The position numbers and the translations under genes were made by a program. From contig NZ_CBVJ010000014.1 of NCBI RefSeq assembly GCF_000513275.1, positions 42,961-106,960 on the forward strand: a stretch of 64,000 nucleotides of DNA. Direction: 5' to 3'. The notes beneath the pieces were generated by a model. It was not told the origin of the DNA. It did no database searches and worked only from the letters and a program-made list of their open reading frames with translations. Of this stretch, positions 56,268 through 63,967 are shown one piece after another (position 1 is the first letter of the stretch; each line of letters begins with the position of its first letter). The stretch is from Paenibacillus gorillae (GTDB taxonomy: Bacteria; Bacillota; Bacilli; Paenibacillales; Paenibacillaceae).

Positions 56268-56879
56268 ATGGACACTAAACTATACTTAGCTAGGCACGGA
56301 GAGACGGAATGGAATGTCGTTCACCGCATGCAAGGTTTCAAAGATTCCCCATTAACCGATCTTGGCAAGCAGCAAGCGGAATGGTTAAGAAGTGCAATGG
56401 ATTCTGTCCCTATAGATGTGATTTATGCAAGCTCCAGTCCGAGAGCATTACAAACCGCCCAGATTGTACGCGGTGATAGAGAGATTCCTCTCGAAATCTC
56501 AGAAGCTTTTATCGAAATGGGATTTGGTATTTGGGAGGGGCGGCTGCAGTCAGAAGTTCAGACGGAATACCCGGAGCAATGGGATCATTTCTGGAACAAC
56601 CCTGATATGTTTGAAATCGAAAGCAGCGAGACATACGCTGGGATGCAAGCTAGAGTTATTAATAAGTTACAAGACATTCTAACTAATCATGCAGGGCAAT
56701 CGATCCTTATTGTAACGCATACCGTCATTATTAAGATGCTCATGGTTTATTTCGAAGGCAAGGAAATGGCGCAGCTCTGGAGCCCGCCCGAGATTCATCC
56801 GACCAGCCTTTCCCGAATCGACATTGCCGATAATGTGGCGAAGATTGTATTGCACGGAGATATCAGCCATTATCAATGA
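56268..56879 (+). CDS. Histidine phosphatase (phosphoglycerate-mutase-like) family protein
   Basis: About 203 residues. The catalytic RHG motif is LARHGETEWN, followed by MQGFKDSPLTDLGKQQAEWL, YASSSPRALQTAQIV, the Glu in FIEMGFGIWEG, and the second histidine in ILIVTHTVIIKMLM. The family includes phosphatases for small phosphorylated metabolites and cobalamin precursors (CobC), so the substrate cannot be set. ATG 56268 has TGGAGG eight bases upstream and is preferred to ATG 56253. Confidence 0.9.
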   Translation: MDTKLYLARHGETEWNVVHRMQGFKDSPLTDLGKQQAEWLRSAMDSVPIDVIYASSSPRALQTAQIVRGDREIPLEISEAFIEMGFGIWEGRLQSEVQTEYPEQWDHFWNNPDMFEIESSETYAGMQARVINKLQDILTNHAGQSILIVTHTVIIKMLMVYFEGKEMAQLWSPPEIHPTSLSRIDIADNVAKIVLHGDISHYQ

Positions 56880-56958
56880 CTGAATCTAGGATTGCTGGAA
56901 CTGCCCTCTCCCGTCTGCTATAATGAGATCAGAGCAAGGGTACATAATGATGAACTAT

Positions 56959-56994
56959 ATCCTCCTTCAGGGCGAGCGTTGAAGGGGGATTTTT
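56959..56994 (+). terminator. Terminator after the histidine phosphatase gene
   Basis: ATCCTCCTTCA pairs with TGAAGGGGGAT (one G-T pair), followed by TTTT. Confidence 0.75.
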
Positions 56995-57020
56995 ATTGCC
57001 GCAAAAAAGGGGTGTGAGTG

Positions 57021-57713
57021 ATGGCAGCAAGCAAATATTATGTCGTATGGGTAGGGAAAAAGACAGGCGTATACGGAACGTGGAAGGAATGCCAGGAGCA
57101 GGTCAACGGTTATCCTGATGCGAAATATAAGTCGTTCGAGTCCAAGGCGCAGGCTGATCAGGCGTTCAAGGAGGGCTGGAAGGGCTATTGGGGAAAAGGC
57201 GGCTCAGCAAGCAAGTCGGGGGGCAGCAGCGCGTCTGCGGCGAAAGGAAAGCCGTCAGCGACTGTGGCAAGCAAAAGCTCTGCAGCTGTACCACGTGCCG
57301 CACTGGAAATCGATTATGACAGCATCTCCGTAGACGTGGGCACACGGGGCAATCCGGGTCCTGTAGAGTATAAAGGCGTTGACACGCAGACGGGCGATAT
57401 TTTGTTCTATGTGGGGCCTATTCCGAATGGTACGAACAACCTGGGTGAATTCATCGCTGTCGTTCACGCGCTGGATTATCTCAAGAAGCAGGGGAGCAGC
57501 CAAACGATCTACAGCGACTCCAGAACCGCACTAGCATGGCTGCGCAACAAGAAGGTCGCTTCCTCGCTGACGCGTGATGAATCGACGAAGAGGATCTGGG
57601 AGCTTGCGGACTGGGCGCTGGATTGGCTCCGTTCGAATACGTACAGCAATCAAGTCGTGAAGTGGAACACGGAAGAGTGGGGAGAAATCCGCGCCGATTT
57701 CGGAAGGAAATAG
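57021..57713 (+). CDS. RNase H family protein with N-terminal hybrid-binding (viroplasmin-like) domain
   Basis: About 230 residues. Residues 3-48 form the RNase H1 hybrid-binding domain (KYYVVWVGKKTGVYGTWKECQEQVNGYPDAKYKSFESKA.). A Ser/Ala/Lys linker (about 60-92) leads to the RNase H fold with acidic active-site residues in ISVDVGTRGNPGPVEYKG, NNLGEFIAVVHAL, IYSDSRTALAWL and, last, GEIRADFGRK. It should cut RNA in RNA-DNA hybrids. The retention of all four acidic residues supports activity. Start at the second of two adjacent start codons, after GGGGTGTGAG. Confidence 0.88.
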   Translation: MAASKYYVVWVGKKTGVYGTWKECQEQVNGYPDAKYKSFESKAQADQAFKEGWKGYWGKGGSASKSGGSSASAAKGKPSATVASKSSAAVPRAALEIDYDSISVDVGTRGNPGPVEYKGVDTQTGDILFYVGPIPNGTNNLGEFIAVVHALDYLKKQGSSQTIYSDSRTALAWLRNKKVASSLTRDESTKRIWELADWALDWLRSNTYSNQVVKWNTEEWGEIRADFGRK

Positions 57714-57725
57714 GAGGCGAGCAGC

Positions 57726-58392
57726 ATGGAATTGAACAATGATTGGGCAGAGCTGCTGAAGACCGAACAGGAGCAGCCTTATTATAAGAAGCTGGAGACC
57801 TTTTTTGAATGAGCGTTATGCATTGGCCAATGTATATCCCGAACGTTCTGAGCTGTTTACAGCGCTGCAATATACTTCACTAGCAGAGACGAAGGTAGTC
57901 ATTCTCGGCCAAGATCCGTATCACGGGGAAGGGCAGGCGCAAGGACTAAGCTTTTCTGTTAAGCCAGGGGTGGCAATCCCGCCGTCGCTTCGCAACATCT
58001 ATAAAGAGCTGCATGACGATATCGGTTGTCCGATTCCATCGCATGGCTCGCTGCTTTCTTGGGCCAAGCAGGGCGTTCTGCTGCTCAATACCGTTCTATC
58101 CGTAGAAGAGGGACAGCCTAATTCGCATAAGAAAGCGGGCTGGGAGTCCTTTACGGACCGGATCATCACCTTGCTCAACGAGCGGGAACGGCCGGTAGTG
58201 TTCATTCTATGGGGCAAACATGCACAGGATAAGGCATCATTCATAAATACGGACAAGCATCCGGTTATCGCTACGGTACATCCGAGTCCTCTGGCCGCGA
58301 GGAAAGGATTTTTCGGCAGCAAGCCATTCTCTAAAGCTAATGAGCATCTTCGCACCATTGGCAGCGAGGAAGTCAACTGGACGATTGAATAA
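57726..58392 (+). CDS. ung: Uracil-DNA glycosylase, frameshifted near the N-terminus
   Basis: Removes uracil from DNA (family 1 UDG). From ATG 57726 (GGAGGCGAG upstream) the frame gives the normal start [26 protein letters not shown], then stops at TGA after a run of six T (57801-57806). The rest is in another frame: [21 protein letters not shown], then the catalytic [31 protein letters not shown] and [13 protein letters not shown]. One added T restores a normal 222-residue protein. A GGAG at 57794 before TTG 57805 might allow restart, giving a 195-residue form without the first helix. Either a real lesion, slippage, or a read error. Confidence 0.88.
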
Positions 58393-58420
58393 GGTACAAT
58401 CATTTGATATGAAAAATAAA

Positions 58421-58460
58421 AAGCGCCGCTCTTCCTATAGTAGGAGGAGTGGCGCTTTGT
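58421..58460. terminator. Bidirectional terminator between ung and the SLH protein gene
   Basis: AAGCGCCGCTCTTCCTA pairs with TAGGAGGAGTGGCGCTT (two mismatches or G-T pairs). T-rich on one side and A-rich on the other, it serves both convergent genes. Confidence 0.85.
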
Positions 58461-58464
58461 TGTT

Positions 58465-59452
58465 TTATCCGGAGATAGGGAAACCGGTCGAGCCGCTTGC
58501 AGAGCCGCCTTCTTCGATTGGAAAACCAGTAGAACCATCAATCGGCTGATCCAGTGTAGACAGAACAGGCTTCAGCTTCGCGTCGATATAAGTCGATACT
58601 TTTGCTTCCGTTACGACTTGCGGATACATTTTATCCGGAGCCGGGTCTGTTACTTGAATATGAATAAATGCTTGATCTCCTTCAAAGGAGATGGAGACGA
58701 TTTTGAGTCCATAGCCAGGGTGAGGAAGCTGTGCGCTGACGGTCACCTTTGCGATGTCGGCATTGACTTTCTCAGTCGTTAGCTTGTATTCCACATGTGG
58801 CTTCGGATCTGTTACCGGAGGCGTGTTTTGCACGAACTGTATGGCATCATACAGCCAAGCTGCTGCTTCTCCACGAGTAATTGCCGTTTTCGGATTGAAA
58901 TTTTGTTTCGCATCCAAGCTGGCGATTTTCAGATTGAGCAGCTTTTGAATACTGTCCATGTAATCTGCATTGACGCTCTTCTCATCATTCAATACTTGGT
59001 GCAGCTCGATAAAGGCGAAATCGCCTTTCGTTATGATCGCTTTAAACAAATGATGCGCGAATTGTTCACGAGTCATTTCGTCATCTGCTTTAACATCGAC
59101 AGGGATATCGAGTCCATTGTATTGGGCGATAATAACTGCATCAGAGTACCAGGCGTCATCTTTGAGATTTTTGAAATGGTCGGTTACCTTAGGCGCTTTA
59201 ATAAAACGGATGTTGTCGATGTTCAGCCCCAGACCTTTTACAATCATCGAAATGCCTGCAGCGTAAGTCAGCTTGCCATTGGGATTGAACTTGCCGTCTT
59301 TTTCTCCGCTGATAATGCCTTTTTTCTGAAGTGCTTCGATCTTGGTTTCATTTGCATTGTTCTTTGTATCACTGAAAGCCCATACCGATTGACTTAGAGA
59401 GAATACGAGCAGCATCGTCAACGCTATTACGATTTAACGGTTTTTTTCTCAT
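58465..59452 (-). CDS. Secreted SLH-domain protein with PrcB-like C-terminal domain; signal peptide frame disturbed
   Basis: About 320 residues. The export signal (IVIALTMLLVFSLSQSVWA) is followed by S-layer-homology modules (EALQKKGIISGEKDGKFNPNGKLTYAAGISMIVKGL; AWYSDAVIIAQYNGL..EMTREQFAHHLFKAI; FNPKTAITRGEAAAWLYDAI) and a C-terminal domain (GYGLKIVSISFEGDQAFIHIQVTDPAPDKMYPQVVTEAK) like PrcB_C, a family with protease-inhibitor-like or complex-forming members. Two final repeats read GSTGFPI. The ATG at 59452, read directly, is out of frame with the signal peptide. One or two indels in the A runs (59433-59435 and 59441-59447) would fix this. Otherwise TTG 59421 is the first start, with no ribosome site. 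Confidence 0.8.
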
Positions 59453-59542
59453 GGGATCATCTCATCTCTTCTAGAATTTGCTATAGCATAAAGTTTGACG
59501 GGGTTGGCGGCTGCAATGTTGCAGCAAGTATAATAAAAATAA

Positions 59543-59582
59543 AAACGGTAACATAGTCCCGAAAATCGGGCTGTTACCGTTT
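59543..59582 (-). terminator. Terminator of the small protein gene at 59648
   Basis: AAACGGTAACA pairs with TGTTACCGTTT around an inner CCCGA/TCGGG stem. On the minus strand a T-rich tract follows. Confidence 0.85.
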
Positions 59583-59647
59583 AATTTTACCATTGAAGCG
59601 GGCTTGTAACCAGAAATTGAATAATTGTAGTCTGAAGTCAAGCTTGA

Positions 59648-59938
59648 TTAGTTCAGGGTTGCGGCCGGCAGATCAACAGTCGTTCTTGGATATTTGTAAT
59701 CGTCCCGGAAGCAGGTCGTGTCGCTGTCGTAAGCGGACTGGGACAGGCGGTGCGATATTTCAAATACCGGCAGCTTCGGATTGACGTGAAGCGCGGAATC
59801 GTAAAAGGAGCATCTATTGAAATCAAAGTTTAAAGTCGTAATGATGATAACACAGTTCGTAAAGGTGCACCCGATAAAATGGAATCCGTCAAACGCGATC
59901 GTTTCGCTGGTGAAATGTTCGTTCTCTATTACTTTCAT
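59648..59938 (-). CDS. Small protein with short pentapeptide-like N-terminal stretch, unknown function
   Basis: A 96-residue protein. The first half has a spaced pattern of Phe/Cys residues (FDGFHFIGCTFTNCVII..LNFDFNRCSFYDSALH) like a short run of pentapeptide-repeat coils, which fold as a right-handed beta helix. The second half (VFEISHRLSQSAYDSDTTCFRDDYKYPRTTV) is not recognisable. GGAGAGTG stands before ATG 59938. It has its own terminator. No functional call is possible. Confidence 0.6.
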   Translation of the reverse strand: MKVIENEHFTSETIAFDGFHFIGCTFTNCVIIITTLNFDFNRCSFYDSALHVNPKLPVFEISHRLSQSAYDSDTTCFRDDYKYPRTTVDLPAATLN

Positions 59939-60056
59939 TTTTTCACTCTCCTATACATGGTTGAGACAGCATGGAGATTATTGTATCAGAAGGCTCACAT
60001 AATATTTGTCATAATTTGGGTCTGAAATTAGATTATTTATCGACATGGTTTACTGC

Positions 60057-60096
60057 TCGCAAAAAAAAGAAGGAGGCTGAACGCCTCCTCCTTCTC
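60057..60096 (-). terminator. Terminator of the 52-residue membrane protein gene
   Basis: On the minus strand GAAGGAGG..CCTCCTTC forms a stem followed by eight T residues. Confidence 0.85.
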
Positions 60097-60111
60097 GGGA
60101 TCTTGCCAAGC

Positions 60112-60270
60112 TTAGCGATGCTCGACTAAATCAATCGCACCCAGTACAATATGGGCCAGACCAAAGCCGAGAATACCGGTTCCAATAAGCTTATACTTGC
60201 TTTTGAGCAATGAAGCACCAGAAGCTGTAACTACGGTTCCAAGAACGGCAGGTATCAAGCCTTCGCGCAT
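60112..60270 (-). CDS. Small hydrophobic protein of 52 residues
   Basis: ATG 60270 follows AAGGAG by eight bases and opens 52 codons. The product is two hydrophobic segments joined by a basic turn (LIPAVLGTVVTASGASLL, KSKYKLIG, TGILGFGLAHIVLGAIDLV) and ends EHR. Similar small proteins in Bacillales are often mislabelled asparagine synthase. True function unknown; probably a small membrane protein. Confidence 0.75.
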   Translation of the reverse strand: MREGLIPAVLGTVVTASGASLLKSKYKLIGTGILGFGLAHIVLGAIDLVEHR

Positions 60271-60383
60271 TTTCAACACTCCTTAGGCATAGTTTGGCAA
60301 GACAAGGTAGTTATGCTACAAAAGAGCGGATTTCATTCATTGGACTGAATAGGTGTTCTGTCTGGTTAATACGTTAGTGGTCG

Positions 60384-61613
60384 TCATTTCTCAGTTGCAT
60401 TATATTCATCTACATCAAATGAAAGGATCTTATCGAATATTACATATTCAGTACGGACTGTAAAAGGTCCCTTGTTCCATGTTTTGGTGAATTTATACTT
60501 TGCTGAACCACTGCCAGCATCTTTAGAATCATACCACGCTATAAAATCATTTAGTTCATTTATGGTTAAATCATATTCCTTAATTTGTCCTCCTGAAATA
60601 TAGATAGTTAATAATGCCCGATCGGCTACCGGCTGTTCAGGATTAGGATTACCAGGGTCAGGTGTAGTTTCTCCTAGTCCAAGGGTTATGACGGAGTTTA
60701 ATTCAGTATTAAGAAATCCCCCGATTACATAAATGTTATTTCCCACAACTTCAGTTACATGTTGTCCTCTTGGGCTTGGCATAGCGGGACCTGTGACCCA
60801 TGTATCTGTTTCTGGGTCATAGATTTCTACAACATCGGTAAATCCAGAATTGTTATTAACTTCTCTGGTAGCACCACCGATTGCATAAATTTTGTTTCCA
60901 AAGAACGTAAGAGTCAAATGTGATCTCGGCGTTGGCATATTTGCTTTAGTTGTCCACGAATCTGTTACGGGGTCATAGACCTCAACTACATTAGTTTTAT
61001 TTGCACCGTTGTGTCCTCCAATAACATATATTTTTCCTTTATACGTAATGGCACTAGATCCAAATCTTACGGTTGGCATTGCATTCTTTGATACCCAGAT
61101 ATCCGTTTCTGGATCATACATAACAACTGAATTCAACGAATCTCTCGTATCCGTTGTCCCGCCGAAAGCATAGATTTTACCACCTGCAGAAGCAGCAGAT
61201 AACCAGAAGCGGTAGCTCGGCATGCTTGCTTTTATTTGCCATGAGTCAGTTAATGAATCATACATTAAACTACGTGTTAATTGATTCCCGACAAAGTAAA
61301 CTTTAGATCCGACAACAACTGAAGCACCTCTAGCAAACTGGTAAGGCATAGTCGATTTAGTTTCCCAAGTATCAGAGCTAGGATCATAAGTTTCTACTGC
61401 TGATTTATTTACTCCCCCGAATGTATATATTTTTCCGTTAAATACTGCTGAACCAAGATCAAACGCGGCTTGTGGTTTGTTCACTTTAGATACCCAAGAT
61501 GAGCTTGCATTTGTAGTTTCAGCAAAAAGTGTAACTGCTAGAATTAATGCAACTAATCCAATAATAAATTTATTAAACTTCAGACTAATCAGCCCCTTAT
61601 ATGTAATATACAT
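60384..61613 (-). CDS. Secreted kelch-repeat protein
   Basis: 409 residues. A signal peptide (FNKFIIGLVALILAVTLFAETTNA) leads to about six kelch motifs, each with a Gly-Gly pair and spaced Tyr/Trp (KIYTFGG..VETYDPSSDTWETKSTMP; KIYAFGG..YDPETDIWVSKNAMP; KIYVIGG..VEVYDPVTDSWTTKANMP; KIYAIGG..; NIYVIGG..), which fold as a beta-propeller. A Pro-rich linker (about 310-325) joins a C-terminal alpha/beta domain of some 75 residues. Ligand unknown; probably surface or secreted. The start is uncertain: ATG 61613 has a weak site, while AAGGGG lies a little downstream without a standard codon. Confidence 0.82.
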   Translation of the reverse strand: MYITYKGLISLKFNKFIIGLVALILAVTLFAETTNASSSWVSKVNKPQAAFDLGSAVFNGKIYTFGGVNKSAVETYDPSSDTWETKSTMPYQFARGASVVVGSKVYFVGNQLTRSLMYDSLTDSWQIKASMPSYRFWLSAASAGGKIYAFGGTTDTRDSLNSVVMYDPETDIWVSKNAMPTVRFGSSAITYKGKIYVIGGHNGANKTNVVEVYDPVTDSWTTKANMPTPRSHLTLTFFGNKIYAIGGATREVNNNSGFTDVVEIYDPETDTWVTGPAMPSPRGQHVTEVVGNNIYVIGGFLNTELNSVITLGLGETTPDPGNPNPEQPVADRALLTIYISGGQIKEYDLTINELNDFIAWYDSKDAGSGSAKYKFTKTWNKGPFTVRTEYVIFDKILSFDVDEYNATEK

Positions 61614-61956
61614 ATCTTAACTAAATAACACTAAGGATTATAGACTGATAATGCAATTAAATAAACGTTATAATTAAGGTTTTGTTATGTTTAAATGGAT
61701 AAATCAAGTATTAATAAAAAATAAATGATAAAAGGTAATCATCAATATTGATTTTCAGATAGTAGAATTTAATCATTCTAAGTGGAATCATTTAGACTTA
61801 TAAAAAACAAAAACGCCTGCGGAAACCGGAGGCGGGCAAAGGTGGAATTTGATGAAAAGGACGTTGAAAAGATTCTTCATTCCTACCAGCCTTAGAAGGC
61901 AATGATAAGAAGGATATTTTTGGTTGGGTAGAGGATCTCAGTTTTGAAGAAAAAAA
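61614..61956. other. Gene-free stretch upstream of the kelch gene
   Basis: AT-rich, no recognisable gene. A short CGCCT/AGGCG hairpin lies at about 61811-61833. Confidence 0.5.
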
Positions 61957-62025
61957 TCACTTCTTCTTTTTGAAAAAGCCGAATAACACTGCAAAAATAA
62001 TGACAACGATGATGAAACCGCTCAA
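61957..62025 (-). CDS. Tiny membrane protein of 22 residues (candidate)
   Basis: TTG 62025 lies six bases after GAGGTG and opens 22 codons: a hydrophobic stretch (GFIIVVIIFAVLFGFF) followed by four lysines and stop. This is the plan of many tiny single-span proteins of Bacillales. Support is the ribosome site and the membrane-like composition only. Confidence 0.45.
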   Translation of the reverse strand: MSGFIIVVIIFAVLFGFFKKKK

Positions 62026-62162
62026 TGATATCACCTCTCTTTGGGATTATAGCATGATCTGCAAGATTGATAGAAGTGAATCAATGTCACTAATTTTAAT
62101 TGAATCATTTAAATGTACACAAAAGAAAAACCCTTGCTGCACAAGGGTTTGGAATGTCTATT

Positions 62163-62208
62163 ATGGTAGGACGGATGGGGATCGAACCCATGACCCCTAC
62201 CCTGTCAA
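62163..62208 (-). pseudogene. tRNA 3' remnant (tRNA-Val-like, from anticodon loop to CCA)
   Basis: On the minus strand the sequence reads CTTGACAGGGTAGGGG, then a T arm ATGGG-TTCGATC-CCCAT, then CCGTCCTA-CCA. This is the 3' part of a tRNA with a GAC (Val) anticodon. No matching 5' part exists: upstream is a different hairpin (AGGCCAC/GTGGCCT). It is probably the leftover of an attachment site or a recombination scar, not a working tRNA. Confidence 0.6.
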
Positions 62209-62435
62209 GATTCAGGCCACCATTTCCCGACGTGGCCTAGGATGCCCCAATCCCTTGATAGTACGAGCTTTTAATGAACAATTTAACAAATCAAATGACC
62301 TTATGTTTCCAGACATTATTTAACATTTCGCACCAATTTCTCAACAAATATCCTACTGTATCCTTCGGTTTTATTGAGGGATTTGGGAGGGTTACTAAAT
62401 GACGTAACTAAAAAAGCAAAGTCAGGGTTGGATGA
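62209..62435. other. Short gene-free stretch
   Basis: Contains the AGGCCAC/GTGGCCT hairpin next to the tRNA remnant and an AT-rich remainder. Near 62415-62465 an inverted repeat (AAAGCAAAGTCAGG with CCTGGCTTTGCTTTT) can act as terminator of the leftward gene. Confidence 0.5.
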
Positions 62436-62633
62436 TTACTCTCCAGTTCCTGGCTTTGCTTTTTTGTGTTCTATATAGTCGCGCACTATGTCAAACTTTT
62501 TGTCTTTCAGCAGCACGTTACACATATACTTTATTGCTTGGTCATCGCTTTTAAAATCATAAGTACTTTTCACCTCATTGAGTAATTCCCTTGTATCCTC
62601 GTACAAGTTGGCTACAGTTCTACGTTCCGCCAT
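62436..62633 (-). CDS. Small ribbon-helix-helix-like DNA-binding protein (candidate repressor)
   Basis: 65 residues from ATG 62633, which follows AGAGGGG. The pattern fits ribbon-helix-helix proteins: a short strand RRTVANL, helix EDTRELLNEVKSTY, loop DFKS, and second helix DDQAIKYMCNVLLKDK, then a basic tail. Such proteins bind DNA as dimers through the strand. The gene diverges from a DUF5348 gene across six boxes spaced 21 bp, which are the natural candidate operators. An upstream ATG (62663) would fall within the first box and is less likely. Function as a repressor is inference. Confidence 0.65.
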   Translation of the reverse strand: MAERRTVANLYEDTRELLNEVKSTYDFKSDDQAIKYMCNVLLKDKKFDIVRDYIEHKKAKPGTGE

Positions 62634-62655
62634 CTTTTCCCCTCTTTCCTTATTT

Positions 62656-62766
62656 GAATTCATTGTATCAGATTATGAGTTCAAATATCAATAAATAGAA
62701 CTCAAAAGTATTGACTATGAATTCGTTTTGCGATATAATGAATTCAAAACAAGGCGATATGAATTC
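62656..62766. promoter_or_regulatory. Divergent promoters covered by six operator boxes at exact 21-bp spacing
   Basis: GA(A/G)(T/C)TC boxes start at 62656, 62677, 62698, 62719, 62740 and 62761, exactly 21 bp apart. Most are TATGAATTC followed by A's. The rightward promoter is TTGACT (62711-62716), 17 bases, TATAAT (62734-62739); box 4 lies in its spacer and box 5 just after its -10. A likely leftward promoter (TTGATA, 18 bases, TACAAT; 62691 back to 62662) has box 2 in its spacer and box 1 after its -10. Confidence 0.85.
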
Positions 62767-62784
62767 AAATGGAGGTGTTGATCG

Positions 62785-63264
62785 GTGGAAGAAGAGATCA
62801 AGAGTGAATTAGGCAGATTGCTGCCAAGTATGAATCGGTTAGTTGACAAAATTGCTACATTGCAAAATGGTGATTGGCCGGAGTACTTTGATCGAAACAA
62901 CCCGGATGAAATGTTTACTTTGAATATGTTTATTATGATGGGTGAAAGAATGAGTGAGGTTGTCGAAACTCTAAGAATCATGAACGCTCCAGTTATAGCC
63001 GAAGGTAAATTAAGCAAGAACAGTTCCGGATGCTACGAATTAAAGAAACAAGGCTATGTTTATACTTCAGGGTACGGCATCGAATTTCTTCGAGTCTATG
63101 ATGACAATGTAAGTGTATGGGTCTCATCACGGATCGAACATAATGGAAATGACTATTACATTGTAAGCCATCCTGATTTAAAATTAAGTGGGCTTCGGGT
63201 GAACGGAAAATATGGTGATAAACCGCCTGATGAGTCCGCAGCGGAAGCGGACGAAACGCCGTGA
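62785..63264 (+). CDS. DUF5348-type protein, mobile-element associated
   Basis: 159 residues. An N-terminal helical part (SELGRLLPSMNRLVDKIATL..FTLNMFIMMGERMSEVVETLRIMN) precedes a compact beta-rich domain (GKLSKNSSGCYELKKQGYVYTSGYGIEFLRVYDDNVSVWVSSRIEHNGNDYYIVSHPDLKLSGLRV). This resembles DUF5348, a domain of unknown function common in Firmicute phage and conjugative elements. GTG 62785 follows GGAGGTG. It is driven by the promoter within the 21-bp box array, so it is the likely regulated partner of the small DNA-binding protein. Confidence 0.75.
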   Translation: MEEEIKSELGRLLPSMNRLVDKIATLQNGDWPEYFDRNNPDEMFTLNMFIMMGERMSEVVETLRIMNAPVIAEGKLSKNSSGCYELKKQGYVYTSGYGIEFLRVYDDNVSVWVSSRIEHNGNDYYIVSHPDLKLSGLRVNGKYGDKPPDESAAEADETP

Positions 63265-63324
63265 TGGCGTCGCGGAGTCCCGCCTCGAGGGAGCGTACAT
63301 CTCCCCTTTACATAAATTTGTCCT

Positions 63325-63967
63325 TTGATAACTCCTATAAAATCTAACAGGATTCATGAAGGGGAAAATCCATATGTTTGGTTTGAAGTCAAGAAAGTCA
63401 GTTATTCTGCAACTGAAGCGCCAATACTCAAAGCTGCACCTATTCAAGTATCTCCTTATGATTATGATGTCATTATTAATTTCCCTGTTGAAGGTATCCT
63501 GAAACAGCTACACACATTCAGGAAGCAATAGAAAACGGCGAATCCCTGTATGCACGATTGAGCGAGCTGAAGCTGATGAGAATCGCAAGCAATCATTAGA
63601 GGGTATTCCTACGAAATCCGGCTTTGATAGTGACGAATTTCCCATGGCCATGTGTGCTGAAGGTGGAGCTGGCGCGGATATAAAATACATCGATCCTTCC
63701 GATAACAGAGGTGCTGGATCGTGGGTTGGAAACCATTTGGAAGAGTACAACGACGGTACAAGGGTTTTATTTGTTATTGAAGGCGGAAAGACACATGAAG
63801 AAAAAACAGAGGTTATTCAGCAGTCTCCACCAGCTGCGGCCACTGCTCCTACAATTTTCAAGAATTGCAGTGAGGTGAAAGAAGCCGGCAAGGCACCTTT
63901 ACATAAAGGTGAACCAGGATACAGTTCGAAGCTTGATCGAGATGGGGGTGGCGTTGCATGCGAGTGA
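63325..63967 (+). pseudogene. NucA/NucB-type secreted DNase with excalibur tail, broken by frameshifts
   Basis: Three pieces in shifting frames add up to a NucA/NucB nuclease: YDYDVIINFPVE, then [17 protein letters not shown], then [63 protein letters not shown] linker and an excalibur calcium-binding motif ([30 protein letters not shown]) follow. One missing A near 63491 and one missing C near 63544 explain both breaks. In the excalibur loop one of the usual acidic residues is Gly. The N-terminal export signal is not clear. Intact relatives degrade extracellular DNA. Confidence 0.75.

Noticed and set aside
62160..62260. Possible complete tRNA on the minus strand
   Set aside because: Only the 3' part fits; the 5' side forms an unrelated AGGCCAC/GTGGCCT hairpin and cannot pair with the acceptor strand.
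61970..62323. 117-codon plus-strand frame across the tRNA remnant
   Set aside because: It has no ribosome site, and its middle is read through the tRNA-like sequence, giving the false DGDRTHDP-type peptide often seen opposite tRNA ends.
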